Positions 24,289 through 35,701 of a stretch of 64,000 nucleotides of DNA are shown one piece after another (position 1 is the stretch's first letter; every line of letters starts with the position of its first letter). Under the pieces are notes generated by a model. That model worked only from the letters and a program-made list of their open reading frames with translations. It did not search any database and had not been told where the DNA came from. Origin of the DNA: Sclerotiophoma versabilis (taxonomy: Eukaryota; Ascomycota; Dothideomycetes; Pleosporales; Didymellaceae); the NCBI GenBank assembly GCA_012274445.1, contig JAAROD010000011.1, positions 1,178,001 through 1,242,000 of the forward strand, read 5' to 3'. A program made the position numbers and the translations under genes.

Positions 24289-25987
24289 ATGTCTGAGCAA
24301 AGTTGGGAAAAGATCGCCAAAGCAAAGCAAGCGGCCCTTGCGGAGTCTATTCCGTCCGCGTACCGCATCCCCAAGGATCTCCTGCCCCCAGACTCGCAAC
24401 TCGACGTTACACCATGGCCAAAGCAGTCAGGGTGGTTCACAGAAAAGGAGTTGGAGATTACCGGCAGCACTGCGTCAAACATTTTGCAGAAGATCGCGTC
24501 CAAGGCCTGGAGTTCAGAAGATGTAACGAAGGCGTTCTGCAAACGCGCAGCAGCAGCACATCAACTTACCAACTGCTTGAGCGATGCATTCTTCGAGGAG
24601 GCCATCAAAAGCGCCGCAGCTCTTGATGATCATTTCCAGCGAACTGAAAAACTCGTAGGGCCACTTCATGGCCTTCCGATCTCACTCAAAGACAATTTCA
24701 ACATCAAAGGCAAGGACAGCACTATAGGCTTCACCTCCCTGGTCGACAAACCGGCGGAGTACAACGCCACGCTTGTGGAGATACTGCAAGAGCTAGGTGC
24801 AGTACGCTACTGCAAGACTAATGTACCCACAGCCATGATGATTGCCGAATCCGTCAACAACACATTTGGTCGCACCGTAAACCCGTTAAACCGTGCCCTG
24901 ACTTCTGGCGGCTCATCAGGTGGAGAATCAGCACTCATTGCATTTGGGGGTAGCCCGTTAGGCGTTGGCACTGATATCGGTGGAAGTCTGCGCATTCCTG
25001 CTGCGTGTACCGGTATCTTTACGCTTCGCCCAAGTCATGGCCGGTTCACGACACAAAGGTGTCGGTCGGGGCTTGCGGGTCAGGAGGCAGTCAAGAGTGT
25101 GAATGGGCCGATGGGAAGAACGCTGGAAGACATAACGATGTACTCGAAGGCTGTCATCGATGCGAAGCCCTGGCATGTTGATCCCACCATGCTGCCCATG
25201 CCTTGGCAGCTTGTAGAGCGAAAGCAAAAGCTTAATATTGCCGTTCTATGGAATGATGGGATATGTTTGCCCACTCCGCCTGTTACTAGGGCCCTAAAGG
25301 AAACGGTGCAGAAGCTGAAGAATGCCGGACATGAGCTGGTCGATTGGGATCCAAAGCAACTCCACCTCAAGGCTCTGCAACTCCTGGTAAGGTTTTGTTT
25401 TGATACAATATTTCAGAGCTGACTCCAGAAGGGCCGCATGTTTGTAGCAGATGGTGGTAAAAGTGTCAAAGCCTTGTTAGAACCCACCGGCGAGCCATGG
25501 CGTCCAGAAATGAAGATTTATGAAGATGCCACCGAGCTTGGAACGTATGACATGTGGAAGCTGCACCTTGAGCGCACCGAGCTGCAACGCCAATATCTCG
25601 AGCAGTGGATGTCCTACGACGGGCTTGATGCCATCTTGTGTAAGTAGCATTGCAAGGTCCCTGAGCTCTTGCTGACAATACCGTCCAGGCCCGACAACGC
25701 CGTACGCAACCGTGAAGCACGGCGATTTCAAGTACATCGGCTACACCGGCGTGTACAACGTTGTCGATTACTCTGCTGTTTCCTTCCCCAGCGGTATCAC
25801 TGTGGATAAGGCTGTGGACACACCTCTCTCAGACTATAAGGCGCTCAGCGACTTTTGCCAGGCTGCTCACGACAGCTACGACGCTGAAGCTGTGCATGGC
25901 ATGCCCGTAAGTCTACAGCTCGTTGCAAAGAGGCTAGAGGAAGAGAAGGTCCTTGCTATGACAGCGACGGTGCTGGCAGCACTTTGA
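24289..25987 (+). CDS. Amidase (amidase-signature family, acetamidase-like)
   Basis: Hydrolyses a carboxamide to acid and ammonia. Exons 24289-25386, 25429-25639 and 25689-25987 join in frame to 535 residues, a normal length. The Ser-cisSer-Lys triad is visible: Lys near residue 134 (GLPISLKDNFNIKG), cis-Ser near 209 in GGSSGGE, and nucleophile Ser near 233 in GTDIGGSLRIPA, with the expected 24-residue gap. The C-terminal half has DAILCPTTPYATVKHG and HGMPVSLQLVAKRLEEEKVL, typical of fungal acetamidase-type enzymes. No signal peptide, so it is probably cytosolic. Divergent from a Dal5-type permease with shared GATA sites, which fits a nitrogen-source utilisation role. True substrate unknown. 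Confidence 0.92.
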
Positions 25988-26421
25988 TCTCCATCGCTTG
26001 TATGCAGTGCGATGTGGATAGTAGCATCATTGCACACCGATGGATTTCGATGGATTATTGGTGTGGTTGGTGGTGTAGCAGCTTCCCTTTCCAGCATAGC
26101 AAAACGCAGCTTCCAGTAAGAAAAGTACAATCACGCCCAGCGGATGGTAAACAGTGCAACCAGTCAAGACGTCCTCCGTGCACTCGCGCTCACAACAACG
26201 TATCCTTACCTTCCTCATTGCCTATTGTTTTCACTCGACCTGTTTGACAGCCAGCTTCTACGGACCTCTTGCGCGCTCGAGGCTGGTTGTTCACGTTCTT
26301 TTGTATGATTTCATCTCAGTCTCACATAGGCCCATAGCGCTCTGAGCTATCGCCCTCGGTCTGAGTCAACTCGTTCGCGAACACAGGACATACAAACTGC
26401 AATATCTTGGTCCCCAGATCC
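25988..26421. other. Intergenic region upstream of MFS gene
   Basis: Between tandem plus-strand genes. Holds the amidase 3' flank and the MFS promoter. Nothing else recognised. Confidence 0.55.
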
Positions 26422-29400
26422 ATGCAACTGCCTGCGTCAAACTCCATGACCGTATCCCAGGAGTCAAGCGTACGAACGGCCCAGCCAAACAAACTTGCGA
26501 CAGGAACAGCACTCAAGAGATTGCCCTGGCTCGACAGAAAGACCTCGCAGGCAGCGTCTGTTACGGCTCCTGGCGATGGTTTCTCACCCAAAACACGTCC
26601 CTCCACTCAAAAGCCTTCTGTCCCCACCATTCTCGAAGGTACTGCGACGGCATACACGGCAGCCGACTCCGCCGCTCGACCTTCTGCGTCCGTACCTATC
26701 GTCCGAAAGAAGCTCGTGCCGCCACCAATTGAGCATCGAATGCTAGCGATGGGATCGTCACTCGAGAGTAGCGCTTCGCCGGTCAAAAGGCATCGAACGG
26801 CAGAGAGTCGGCGAGAGTATATGGCCCAAGAGGCAACAATTCACGCATCCTCTCCGTCACTTGAGCCACGGAAAAGACTTTCCGTTGTGGACAGCCTGGA
26901 TCCCATTGTATATGAAGAGGCCCTATACGAGCATCGTGCAAGAGCAGATAGCTTGGTACCAGTACCCGACCATCTTGAGAGATACAGTGATTCTGAGTCG
27001 GTTCAATTGCCTGTTCAGCGCGGCATTGTTAAAAATACGTTAGAGCCGGTACGAATTTCTCGAGCTCAGATGTCCCCGTCTCGTCCACGGCCTGGTCGCA
27101 GTGCTTTCGAGCGGATGGGAGATAGGAGGAGAAGCAACGCGATTGATAACCTCGAAGGCATGGTACAAGAAGCTGTGGAGATCGCCGATAATACGGCGGA
27201 CCACGATCAAGTGAGGGACATCTACGAGATCATCGAAGACGCAAGACAAGCAATACAAGAAGCTTCTGGCGATCCTGCCAGGCACCTGATGACTACAAAC
27301 TCACCGCTTTTGGCATCGAGCTCATATGAGTGGGGAGACTACGGAGGACATCGCAGGGACTTGTCGCCTCCGAGACCAGGAAGAACAGCACTTCTGCTAC
27401 CTCCTCTGATCCAGAGGAACATCATGGAGGATTCGGTGGATCTGGTACCCTCACAAGTGCTAACTGACCTGCAGCGCGGGGCAGCATCCGTGGATTGGGT
27501 TTATCAACTCCACAGAGATCCTACCAGTACCATTTCATCTTCGTCACGCTCAACGAGCGACGGAAGAGGCCGTTCAAGGCTCAGCACTCGAAGCAATTTG
27601 CTCCTCCCACCGGATCCTTCCCAAGCGGCACCAAGAGAGCACGTGGATCTTGTACTTCGTCCCATGGCTCGAGACCATTCTCGCGGTCGACCACATCAAC
27701 GAATCACAGGGGACAGAGCAGTGCGGGCTCGTAAGTCTCAGCGACATCGCCGTCTTCCAAGTCTTAGCAACTCCGATCGAGAAGCCCGATCGAGGTCTGT
27801 ATCGCAACACAAGAGACGAAGCTCATTTGAGCCGAGTCCGCCGGAACAGTCTTTCGATGAGGAAGAACCCCCACCTCGACAATATGGCGGAACGCTCCGC
27901 GTCCGTGACCATGCTCAGCAACATACTTTTAACCTTCGACGACATCATCGCAGGCAACCCATTGCAAGAAATTGGGGAACTGGCAAAAAACGCTTGACTG
28001 CGACCATTGCATGCATCAACACCGCTCTTCTCGGCATCATTATTGGAGTCTACGTGAGTGGTCCGGACAGTCGCAGTAGGTCTGACCTCTGACATATCGA
28101 AGGCAGGTGAGGTACCACGCATCCAGTACTTTCTCGCAGACGAGAGTCATGTTTCCATCCTTGGCAATGTCATGTAAGTGGTCCGGTTATAGGTCGTGAG
28201 TGTTACTAAGCCCATATAGGTTATACATTGGTCTCGCCATCTCCACGTGCATAGTATGGCCACTGCCGCTGCTCCACGGTCGGAAGCCATACATACTGGC
28301 TGCGCTGACTCTTGCCATGCCACTGCAATTCCCCCAGGCGATGATTCTTAGCGCCAAACGATCTCCGACCAGAGCAAGCTTTCGAGCAGGTCTACTTGTT
28401 GCTCGTGTAGCAACCGGACTCGTACTCGGATTTGCGAACGTAAACTACATCACCATACTGCTGGACTTGTTTGGCGCATCCTTGCAAAGCAAGAATCCAC
28501 ACCAAGAGTACGTTGTTCCAAATGACGTGAGACGACATGGCGGTGGCATGGGCTTGTGGCTCGGCATATGGTCCTGGTGCTGGATCGCATCGCTCGCAGT
28601 AGGTTTCATGGTCGGCGCTGTAATCATCGAGGACCTGACCCCGGACTGGGGCTTCTACGCCATCATCATCATATTATCGGCAGCATTGGTGTTGAACATT
28701 ATTGCACCAGAGACTCGGCGAGCGGCGTATCGAAAATCGGTGACAGAGGTCTACGACCGCGACGAGAATTACATTACCCGGCGGGTTTCCCGTGGTGAAT
28801 GCAAGCTGCATATATCAACAGAGGGTCCAAAGTATTGGTTCGAAGAGGTTTGGGCTGGTATGAAACTCATGGTCATGATGATGTGCCAGCCGGGCTTCTT
28901 CGTGCTGGCCGTGTACCTGGCCTGGATTTATGCACAGATTGTGCTCGTAATCGTGCTTCTTGGCTCGCTGCTATCGAGGAACTACAAGTGGCAGCCGCGC
29001 TTCGTGGGAGCTGGAGTAATGTCGATTGCCATCGGAGCCTTCCTGGCGCTTCCTTTAACCAAGGCTAGGATCTTCTCTCGCGAACGGAAGAACTCCTTTC
29101 GAACAGACAGCATGACGTTCCAGAAGCAAGTGACTTGGTCATCGCATCTTGTTCGACGTACGCTCTTCACCGTCATACTTCCACTGATGGGCCTAGCCTA
29201 CACGGTCTCCTCGGCAGGACGGCCGAGACCGTTCATGGTACCGATGGTATTCGCGGGCGCACTGGGGCACTTCAGTATCCTTGCAATTGCGGAATGTCAC
29301 GGCCTGATCATGGAGACGTTCGACACGTGCGACTTGCAGCCTGGTGTCAATACGAAGCATCGGCTGGAGTCGATGGCTGTACAGGATCGGCGTCGTCGAA

Positions 29401-29873
29401 CAAACTATTCGTCCTTTCCGCGCGTCACAGCTGGCATCTTCGCTTCACAGACGTTGGCATTCATGGGCGGAGCAGTGGCGACGGAAGTGGGCGGTATCAT
29501 GACACGACGTCTTGGTGCTCAGACATCAACTGGGGTGACGGCAGGCATGTTGCTGTTCTTGACTATCACGCTAACGCTCGTTCTTGTGCGCTTCAAATCG
29601 GTTCAGGTGATTCCTAACCACACGTTTGGCACTCGACGGGACACAGCAGCGTGGGTCGAGTTTGGACAGCTCGAGAAGATGGGCCAAGGCAGCGACTGGA
29701 GAGCTGTGGTGATTGGCAACCCGAGTGGAAAGATTCGCAGAATGAGCGTGCTGGAACTGGGTTCACTGAGTCGCTGGACAGAGATTCGAAAGCTTAACTT
29801 CCTACTGGAAGGGCCGCGATTGGGCGAGGCGCAATCTGGGAGGAGGCCCAGGACATGGGGAGAGGGTTGGTAG
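26422..29873 (+). CDS. MFS transporter with ~540-residue cytosolic N-terminal extension
   Basis: Polytopic major-facilitator-type protein. Exons 26422-28053, 28103-28173 and 28220-29873 give 1118 residues. The join restores LLGIIIGVY-AGEVPRIQYFLADESHVSILGNV-MLYIGLAI, the TM1-loop-TM2 region, followed by WPLPLLHGRKPY, the conserved TM2-TM3 loop. The first intron must use an AAG acceptor (28100-28102); the CAG four bases further on breaks the frame. The N-terminal 540 residues are polar, Ser/Arg/Pro-rich and low complexity, with an acidic helical patch (NLEGMVQEAVEIADNT). About 11-12 hydrophobic segments follow. The substrate cannot be inferred. Start set at the first ATG in frame; 26446 is an alternative. 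Confidence 0.85.
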
Positions 29874-30153
29874 CTAGGTGGGACAGGCGATGCAGTGGGG
29901 ACGAGAGGGCGGACAAAGTGCAGACTGCTATCAATCTTGGGTAGAGTGGCATTGAATAGCCGACTAGTCAGACTGTGTCTTGTGTGTTCTTCGACGATGT
30001 CATGTTTGGCCAGTGGTGTTGAGGAGTGCTCCTAATACGTCCGTAGCGCCAAGGGTGGAAAAAAGCTCGAGCTCCTCGCATCACCAACCACCAGTGGTAG
30101 CCGGCTGTCCATAGCACCTCTCCATCGCCCACCCACGCCGACGCACCATCACA

Positions 30154-31070
30154 ATGTCTTTCGCTGTATCTCGCGCGCTTGTTCGCCAGTCGCGGTTCGC
30201 CGTCCGCCGCGCAGGCATGCGCAATGCCTCGACCACGTCCGAGGCGGCCGGCGCGGCAAAGGAGAAGGCCGGCGACGCGGCCTCCAAGGTCCAGTCCAAG
30301 GCGTCCGAGGGCCTGACCAAGGTCAAGAGCTCGGCTGACTCTGCGGCCAGCTCTGTCAGCAACGCTGCGAGCAATGCTGCGGGCACAGTCAACAGCGCGG
30401 CGAGCAAGGCCCAGGGCAGGGTTGGCAGGATGGTGAGCGCCGTCCAGGGTAAGTCACATTCTTTCCACGAGCAATTGGGCATTAGGCCGTCGATTGCGGG
30501 GCAAAGAGGGCAGCGCGAGGTTGATGAGGCTCAATGGCGCCGTCGGCGAGTTTGGCATAGCATTCCCGGCGTGTGTTGGGTGGTGCTTTGACTGCTCGCA
30601 AGACCAAGACCAGACGCCTGGACGGGCCCGTGGGGTGCTGCACTGAGACCATCTGCTAACCGACACCAGGACTCATCCCCCAGGCCACATACTACGGACG
30701 CGTCGGGCTTGAGCTCGGCAAGCTCCTCGTCCAGCAGCGCGGCATGGCACCACCGTAAGCCCTCCTCGACCCTCACCTCAGGCCCCCGCCATCACCTACT
30801 GACAACATGCGCAGCTCCATCCAGACCATCCAGGGCTACCTCCAGCCTGCGCTGAACGCCCTCCGCCACCCCGCCTCGCTCGCCAGCTCCATGAACCCCA
30901 ACACCATTCTCGGCCAGGTCCGCGGCGCGTCAAGCGCACAGTACTGGAGCGCTGGTGTCGTCGCCGCCGAGATCCTTGGTTTCTTCTCCATTGGCGAGAT
31001 CATCGGTCGTTTCAAGCTTGTTGGCTACAGGGAGAAGGGGCACGGCGGTGACAGCGAGGCCCATGCGTAA
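30154..31070 (+). CDS. ATP20: Mitochondrial ATP synthase subunit g
   Basis: Subunit g of the F1Fo-ATP synthase, which supports enzyme dimerisation in the inner membrane. Exons 30154-30448, 30670-30754 and 30815-31070 give 211 residues. The N-terminus (MSFAVSRALVRQSRFAVRRAG...ASTTS) is a typical matrix-targeting presequence. It is followed by an Ala/Lys/Ser-rich LEA-like repeat stretch (AKEKAGDAASKVQSK... to about residue 90), which makes the protein longer than yeast Atp20. The conserved part starts at ATYYGRVGLELGKLLVQQRGMAPPS and ends with a single membrane helix containing a GxxxG-like run (SAGVVAAEILGFFSIGEIIGR), the family hallmark. The first intron (221 nt) is long for this window. Confidence 0.93.
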
Positions 31071-31615
31071 GGGAGCAGCGGCAGTGTAATCAGGAATCGC
31101 CTCGAGGGCGGGAATTGAAGGGGTGGAAGGAGGCGGCGAAGGCAGAGGATGGGTGTACGATTTGGAGATGAAATCGAGTGTGCACACGACATGGGACTGA
31201 TGACCCAAAACCAACTGTACTACCGCACATAGCTCTGATTCTAGATTTCTTTTCTTGCCAACAGCACCGTGCAACGACCCGCAATACATTTCTTTCATAT
31301 CGAGCCTCTACAGCCCGTTGCAATCCATCCATCTCAGGTACTGTCAGGCGCACGCCATCCAACAGCTGATGCACCGGCCAATCAGTGCCCCGCCGTTCCG
31401 AAAGAAGGCGGAGGTGAGAGCTTGACGCCGCGTTCGACACTTTTCGCAACTTGGCTGATGGGGCAGGCGGGCTCGCGGCCGGGCCCCACTTTAATTAATG
31501 TTGCTCCAACTTTTGCACCAACCTTCAGCACCACGATCATGGCGCATAGCTCTTAAACTTGATTCTGCAAGACACACCACACTCCTTTGCCCGCTCCATC
31601 CATACTGTCGCCGAC
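31071..31615. other. Intergenic region upstream of ROK1
   Basis: Tandem plus-strand spacing holding the ATP20 3' flank and the ROK1 promoter. A short GC-rich block near 31466-31490 is followed by TTAATTAA. No gene recognised. Confidence 0.55.
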
Positions 31616-33889
31616 ATGGACGTCTTCAAGCTGCTGTCCCGCTCCGGCAAACCCAGCGCAAAAGCAAGCGCAACCCAAAGACTGCCTTCGAGCGGCGCTG
31701 CAGCGAATCCACAGCTCTTTGGCCACGATGGGCCGGTATTCCACGGCGTGGCAAGTAAGAAGAGGAAGCGAGGGCAGGACAAGGTGGAGGTGGCAGAAGA
31801 GGACACAAGTCTGTACGCAGGGCTAGACTTTTTTGGCGCGCCCAAGAAGAGCGCAGAGGGCGAAGGGAAGAAGAAGCGCGAAAAGAAAGCCGAGGCAGAG
31901 CAGAACGGAGAAGAGGGCGTGGATAGAGAAGACAATTTCGACGCTGAGGCTCAGGACGCGTACGATGCAGCAGAGACCAAGCGCCTCCTCCGTTTGCACA
32001 AGCTCAAGGTCGCTGTCCTCGAAGACTTTGCTGCAGAGGAAGCGCTGGAGGCTAAAGACAAGAGGAAAGAGAAGAAGAGCAGCAAAAAGCGCAAGAAGGA
32101 GAAAGAAGAATCGAAGAGCACGAAGAAGAACAGCAAGAAGCAACTCTACCCCCAGCCGCTCACCGATTTCGCACACCTGCGCACGCGCTACGCTATCTCA
32201 ACGCGACTTGCAGAGAACATACAGGACCAGGGCTACAAGCTGCCGACTGAAGTCCAGCTTGGTGCGCTGCCGCTGCTGCTCGACAACAACAAGCAGACCA
32301 GCACCAAGTCTGACAGTACCGATACTGAGAGCTCGGGTGCAGAGTATGGCGGCGATATTGATCTCTTGACCATTGCGCCGACTGGAAGTGGTAAAACGAT
32401 CGCCTTTCTCATACCCGTCATTAATGCCCTGCTCAAGGAGGGCTCGACAGATAGCAAAGAGGGGCCACGAGCAGTCGTCCTTGCACCTACACGAGAGCTG
32501 GCTGCGCAGATTGTGAATGAGGCAAGAAAGCTCGTCAAGCGCACGGGACTCAAGGCTACGCTTATGAGGAAGGGCATGGAGGTCGTCGAGCGTGGAGACC
32601 ATGTGGCTGATGATATACCTGCCGCCGAAGCTGAGGCTGATGCATCTGGCGACCAGGACAGCGCATCTGAATCTGATGCCTCAGCCAACGGAGGAGAGGT
32701 TCAGCAAAAGAAGCGTGACCGCAGAAGAGCGGAACTAGTAAAAGCCGCCATCATCGTCACAACTCCTCTCGCCCTCCTCAACGCCCTGAAGCAGAGAGAC
32801 GGGTCGGTTGCGGAACTCCCCACTATCCGCCACATCATCCTTGATGAAGCAGATGTCCTCCTTGACCCGCTCTTCCGTGAGCAGACTCTTGCTGTTTGGA
32901 ATGCCTGCACAAATCCACGTCTCCGTGTCGGCCTCTGGTCCGCCACAATGGGCGCGTCTGTCGAGGCTCTTGCAATTTCAACACTCAACTCTCGTTGGGA
33001 GTCCCTCAGGTCCAGTCGCAGCGACCTACCCGCTCGCCCACCTCTCATCCGCCTAGTCGTTGGCCTCAAAGACAGCGCAATCCCTAACGTTCACCATCAA
33101 CTGACCTATGCCGCAACCGAACAAGGCAAACTTCTCGGCCTGCGCCAACTTCTACACCCCACCGCCGTCTCTTCTACCTCGACTGCTCCTGTGCTCAGAC
33201 CGCCATTCCTCGTCTTCACGCAAACCATCCCCCGTGCCATTGCCTTGCACTCAGAACTTCTGTACGATATTCCTCCCGAGGCCGGTGGCTCGAGCAGGAT
33301 AGCCGTGCTGCATGCCGATCTGTCAAGCAGTGCAAGAGATGGAATCATGACACGCTTCCGCAGAGGCGAAGTCTGGGTTTTGATCACAACCGATCTGCTA
33401 GCCCGAGGCGTCGATTTCCGCGGCCTCAACGGCGTGGTGAACTTCGACGCGCCCACTTCTGCGGCCGCATACGTGCACCGCGTCGGCCGGACAGGTCGAG
33501 CAGGTCGCGAGGGCGGTGTCGCTGTCACATTCTACACGCAAGACGACATCCCGTACGTCAAGCTCATCGCCAACGTGATCCGCGCATCTGAGAAATTGCG
33601 CGGCGTGCCCGAGGGCGAGGGCAGTGTCAAGCAGTGGTTGCTCGATGCGCTGCCGACGCCGACGAAGAGGGATCGGGCGCAGTTGAAGAAGAGGGGTGTT
33701 GAGAGTAGGAGGAACAACTTGAAGGGAAAGGAGGCGAAGAAAGGTCGCATTTCTACGAAGAGTGGGTATGAGAGGAGGATTGAGAACAATAGGAGGGGTG
33801 CGAAAGAGGGCAGTAAGAGACGAGAGAAGGCTGTGAGGGAGGCATCGCCGGGGAGTGACGATGGATTTGAGGGCTTTGATGAGGAGTAG
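31616..33889 (+). CDS. ROK1: DEAD-box ATP-dependent RNA helicase Rok1
   Basis: Nucleolar helicase needed for small-subunit rRNA processing. Intronless, 757 residues, starting MDVFKLLSRS as fungal Rok1 proteins do; earlier in-frame codons lack an ATG. The N-terminal third is charged and nuclear-like (KKRKRG, then Lys/Glu-rich EKKSSKKRKKEKEE). Helicase motifs in order: Q-motif region TPTEVQLGALPLL (about residue 215), motif I APTGSGKT (about 254), Ia PTRELAAQ, DEAD (about 410), SAT (about 441), then ARGVDF and HRVGRTGRAGR (about 621). An acidic Ser/Asp/Glu insertion lies between motifs Ia and II. The C-terminus is basic, ending in acidic GFDEE. The single long exon contrasts with its multi-exon neighbours. 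Confidence 0.94.
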   Translation: MDVFKLLSRSGKPSAKASATQRLPSSGAAANPQLFGHDGPVFHGVASKKRKRGQDKVEVAEEDTSLYAGLDFFGAPKKSAEGEGKKKREKKAEAEQNGEEGVDREDNFDAEAQDAYDAAETKRLLRLHKLKVAVLEDFAAEEALEAKDKRKEKKSSKKRKKEKEESKSTKKNSKKQLYPQPLTDFAHLRTRYAISTRLAENIQDQGYKLPTEVQLGALPLLLDNNKQTSTKSDSTDTESSGAEYGGDIDLLTIAPTGSGKTIAFLIPVINALLKEGSTDSKEGPRAVVLAPTRELAAQIVNEARKLVKRTGLKATLMRKGMEVVERGDHVADDIPAAEAEADASGDQDSASESDASANGGEVQQKKRDRRRAELVKAAIIVTTPLALLNALKQRDGSVAELPTIRHIILDEADVLLDPLFREQTLAVWNACTNPRLRVGLWSATMGASVEALAISTLNSRWESLRSSRSDLPARPPLIRLVVGLKDSAIPNVHHQLTYAATEQGKLLGLRQLLHPTAVSSTSTAPVLRPPFLVFTQTIPRAIALHSELLYDIPPEAGGSSRIAVLHADLSSSARDGIMTRFRRGEVWVLITTDLLARGVDFRGLNGVVNFDAPTSAAAYVHRVGRTGRAGREGGVAVTFYTQDDIPYVKLIANVIRASEKLRGVPEGEGSVKQWLLDALPTPTKRDRAQLKKRGVESRRNNLKGKEAKKGRISTKSGYERRIENNRRGAKEGSKRREKAVREASPGSDDGFEGFDEE

Positions 33890-34587
33890 AGATATCCAGT
33901 CGAGTTGATAGCACCATACGGATTTGCATGCCAGTCTACGTTGGGCTTAATAGTGTTCAGTATGTCTCTCTCTTTTATCAGCCGTTCAGGCTCAACCACC
34001 TGGAAACATGCAGTTAATTTCAGAAAGGGAAATTAAATTTGAGATTTTTGGTCCTATTGACGAATCAATTTTCATCATGTCAAAGACATGAGATGAATAA
34101 TGTGCAACACTATTATTTTTAATTGTAGAAATTACGACATTGGCTCAATGCACATGTATCCACTACCCCATCATGACTACTCTCCTTCTCGCACCAACAT
34201 CTTACGCAGATGAGCAGGAACAACAGCCATCCTCTCACATGCAAGATGATGTGCGAATGGAACACGGAGCGGCAGCACAGCCTCGCAGGTCCGTCCCGTA
34301 TCCCGCTACTCCCTGAATACACTGCGGGGCTCAGCCAAAACAAAGGGTCGTTGGTCAGCCACCAAGAAACAAGTTTGTGGCGTCAAACGTTCCAAGAGTA
34401 GCGGGAATCGTGGCGCATGAGATGTGTGTACGTGTTGCATCTGTTTGGGGCTAAGATGGGCGACATGCACACCACTGTTTGAGAAGGTTCCACGGTGGCT
34501 TGGCGACACATGGCGGCATGCGGCAGTGCAGGCGCTGGACTTGGGTGGTATCAGGACGTAGAATGAGGCGTGAGTCCGGTGAGGCTT
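33890..34587. other. Convergent intergenic region
   Basis: Between the 3' ends of ROK1 (+) and the FRG1-like gene (-). It contains an AT-rich segment near 34010-34130. No recognisable gene. Confidence 0.6.
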
Positions 34588-35430
34588 TCAAGCGTACTTG
34601 TCGTGCGACGATTTGGAGCGCATGTCCATGGCGACTTCGTGGAAGTCGTTCTCGCGTCGAGCCTTTCGCAGCTTCTTGACCTCGTCGTCGTTCAACTTGC
34701 GTCCAATGATGTCTTCCAGCTCTTTCTTGCTGATCTTCTGATGGGCCTTCTCTTCCTTGGTGGCTTTGTTGTGCGGCTTGAAGCGGGCCTGCATGCGTAT
34801 GCGGAAGGTGGTGTTGAAGGTGATGTCCTCGGCGTCTCCACGCACTTCAGGCCCGGCTGCAGAAGACTCGTCGATGCTCAGGTACTTTTCGCGCTGGGTC
34901 TGCAGCGAGAAGGCGCCCGGGTTGTGTGGTATGGCAATGATGAGGAAGCGCTCCTCGGGTGAGATGGCGGTGGCGTTGGCGCTGAGGATGCCGTATTTGT
35001 CGCAGCTCAGGTATCTGCAGCGTGGTCAGCGCATGTCCAGGGAGCAGCGCTGCCGCACGCACCTGCCGTGGTGGCCCTTCAGGTTGAAGTCTTCCGTGCC
35101 AGCGACTCTGTTGGCTACAAAGACCTGCCGCACGTCGTGCGGTTCGGCCGTGGTCGCATCGCCGTCGACCATGTTCTCCAGTGCACTTGCAAAGACCTTG
35201 CCAGCCGCGTCGCATGCCAGGCTTGTTGCCCGCTCCGTAGGCAGGACGATGACAACGGGTCCGGTAATGTCGCCGGCCGCGTCTGCGCTCACCCAGGAAT
35301 CGTCGCTTTCGGGCTCTGCAGGCGCCGACGTGCTCAGCGCTTTCGAGCAGGGCCCGGCGTCGTCCGTCTCGCCCGCTCTCTTGCGCTTCTTCGCCTTCTT
35401 GTCGCCTTTGAAGGAGAGTGGTTTGACCAT
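34588..35430 (-). CDS. FRG1: FRG1-like protein
   Basis: Homolog of FRG1, an actin-fold (beta-trefoil/fascin-like) nuclear protein linked to RNA processing. Minus-strand exons 35430-35063 and 35014-34588, with a 48-nt intron (GTGCGT donor), give 264 residues. The start at 35430 gives MVKPLSFKGDKKAKKRKR, an N-terminal basic segment like the FRG1 nuclear signal. The core has TGPVVIVLPT, VFASALENM, RQVFVANRVAG, GRYLSCDKYGILSANATAISPEERF (spanning the splice) and FRIRMQARFKP, then a basic coiled tail (KKELEDIIGRKLNDDEVKKLRKARREND). It diverges from the oxygenase-like gene across 271 bp. Confidence 0.85.
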
Positions 35431-35701
35431 GTTGATGGCGGGCTGGTGGTGAGGCCAGCGGCGGAACTGGACGAGCTCGCAGTCGGAACTGGCCGACTGG
35501 CGGCCGGGCGGTGAGCGCTCCCACGCGGCAGAATCGAGAGACGGCCGCAGAATGGGGAAGGTCGTTGGGTGAACGTCAGCCGAGCTGCTGGGTCCTTGCA
35601 CCAACCTGGGGCTCTTCGCGATACTAAAGTGACGATAGTGACCAGCTGTGCAACGCCTCCGATCATTTGCCGTCAACCTGGAAGCTTGCTCAAGTGTCGA
35701 A
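35431..35701. promoter_or_regulatory. Shared divergent promoter, FRG1-like / oxygenase-like genes
   Basis: 271 bases between divergent starts. No clear TATA box. Both core promoters and leaders must fit here. Confidence 0.6.

Noticed and set aside
34757..35514. Plus-strand ORFs overlapping the FRG1-like gene
   Set aside because: Shadows of the minus-strand exons, which carry the recognisable FRG1 features.
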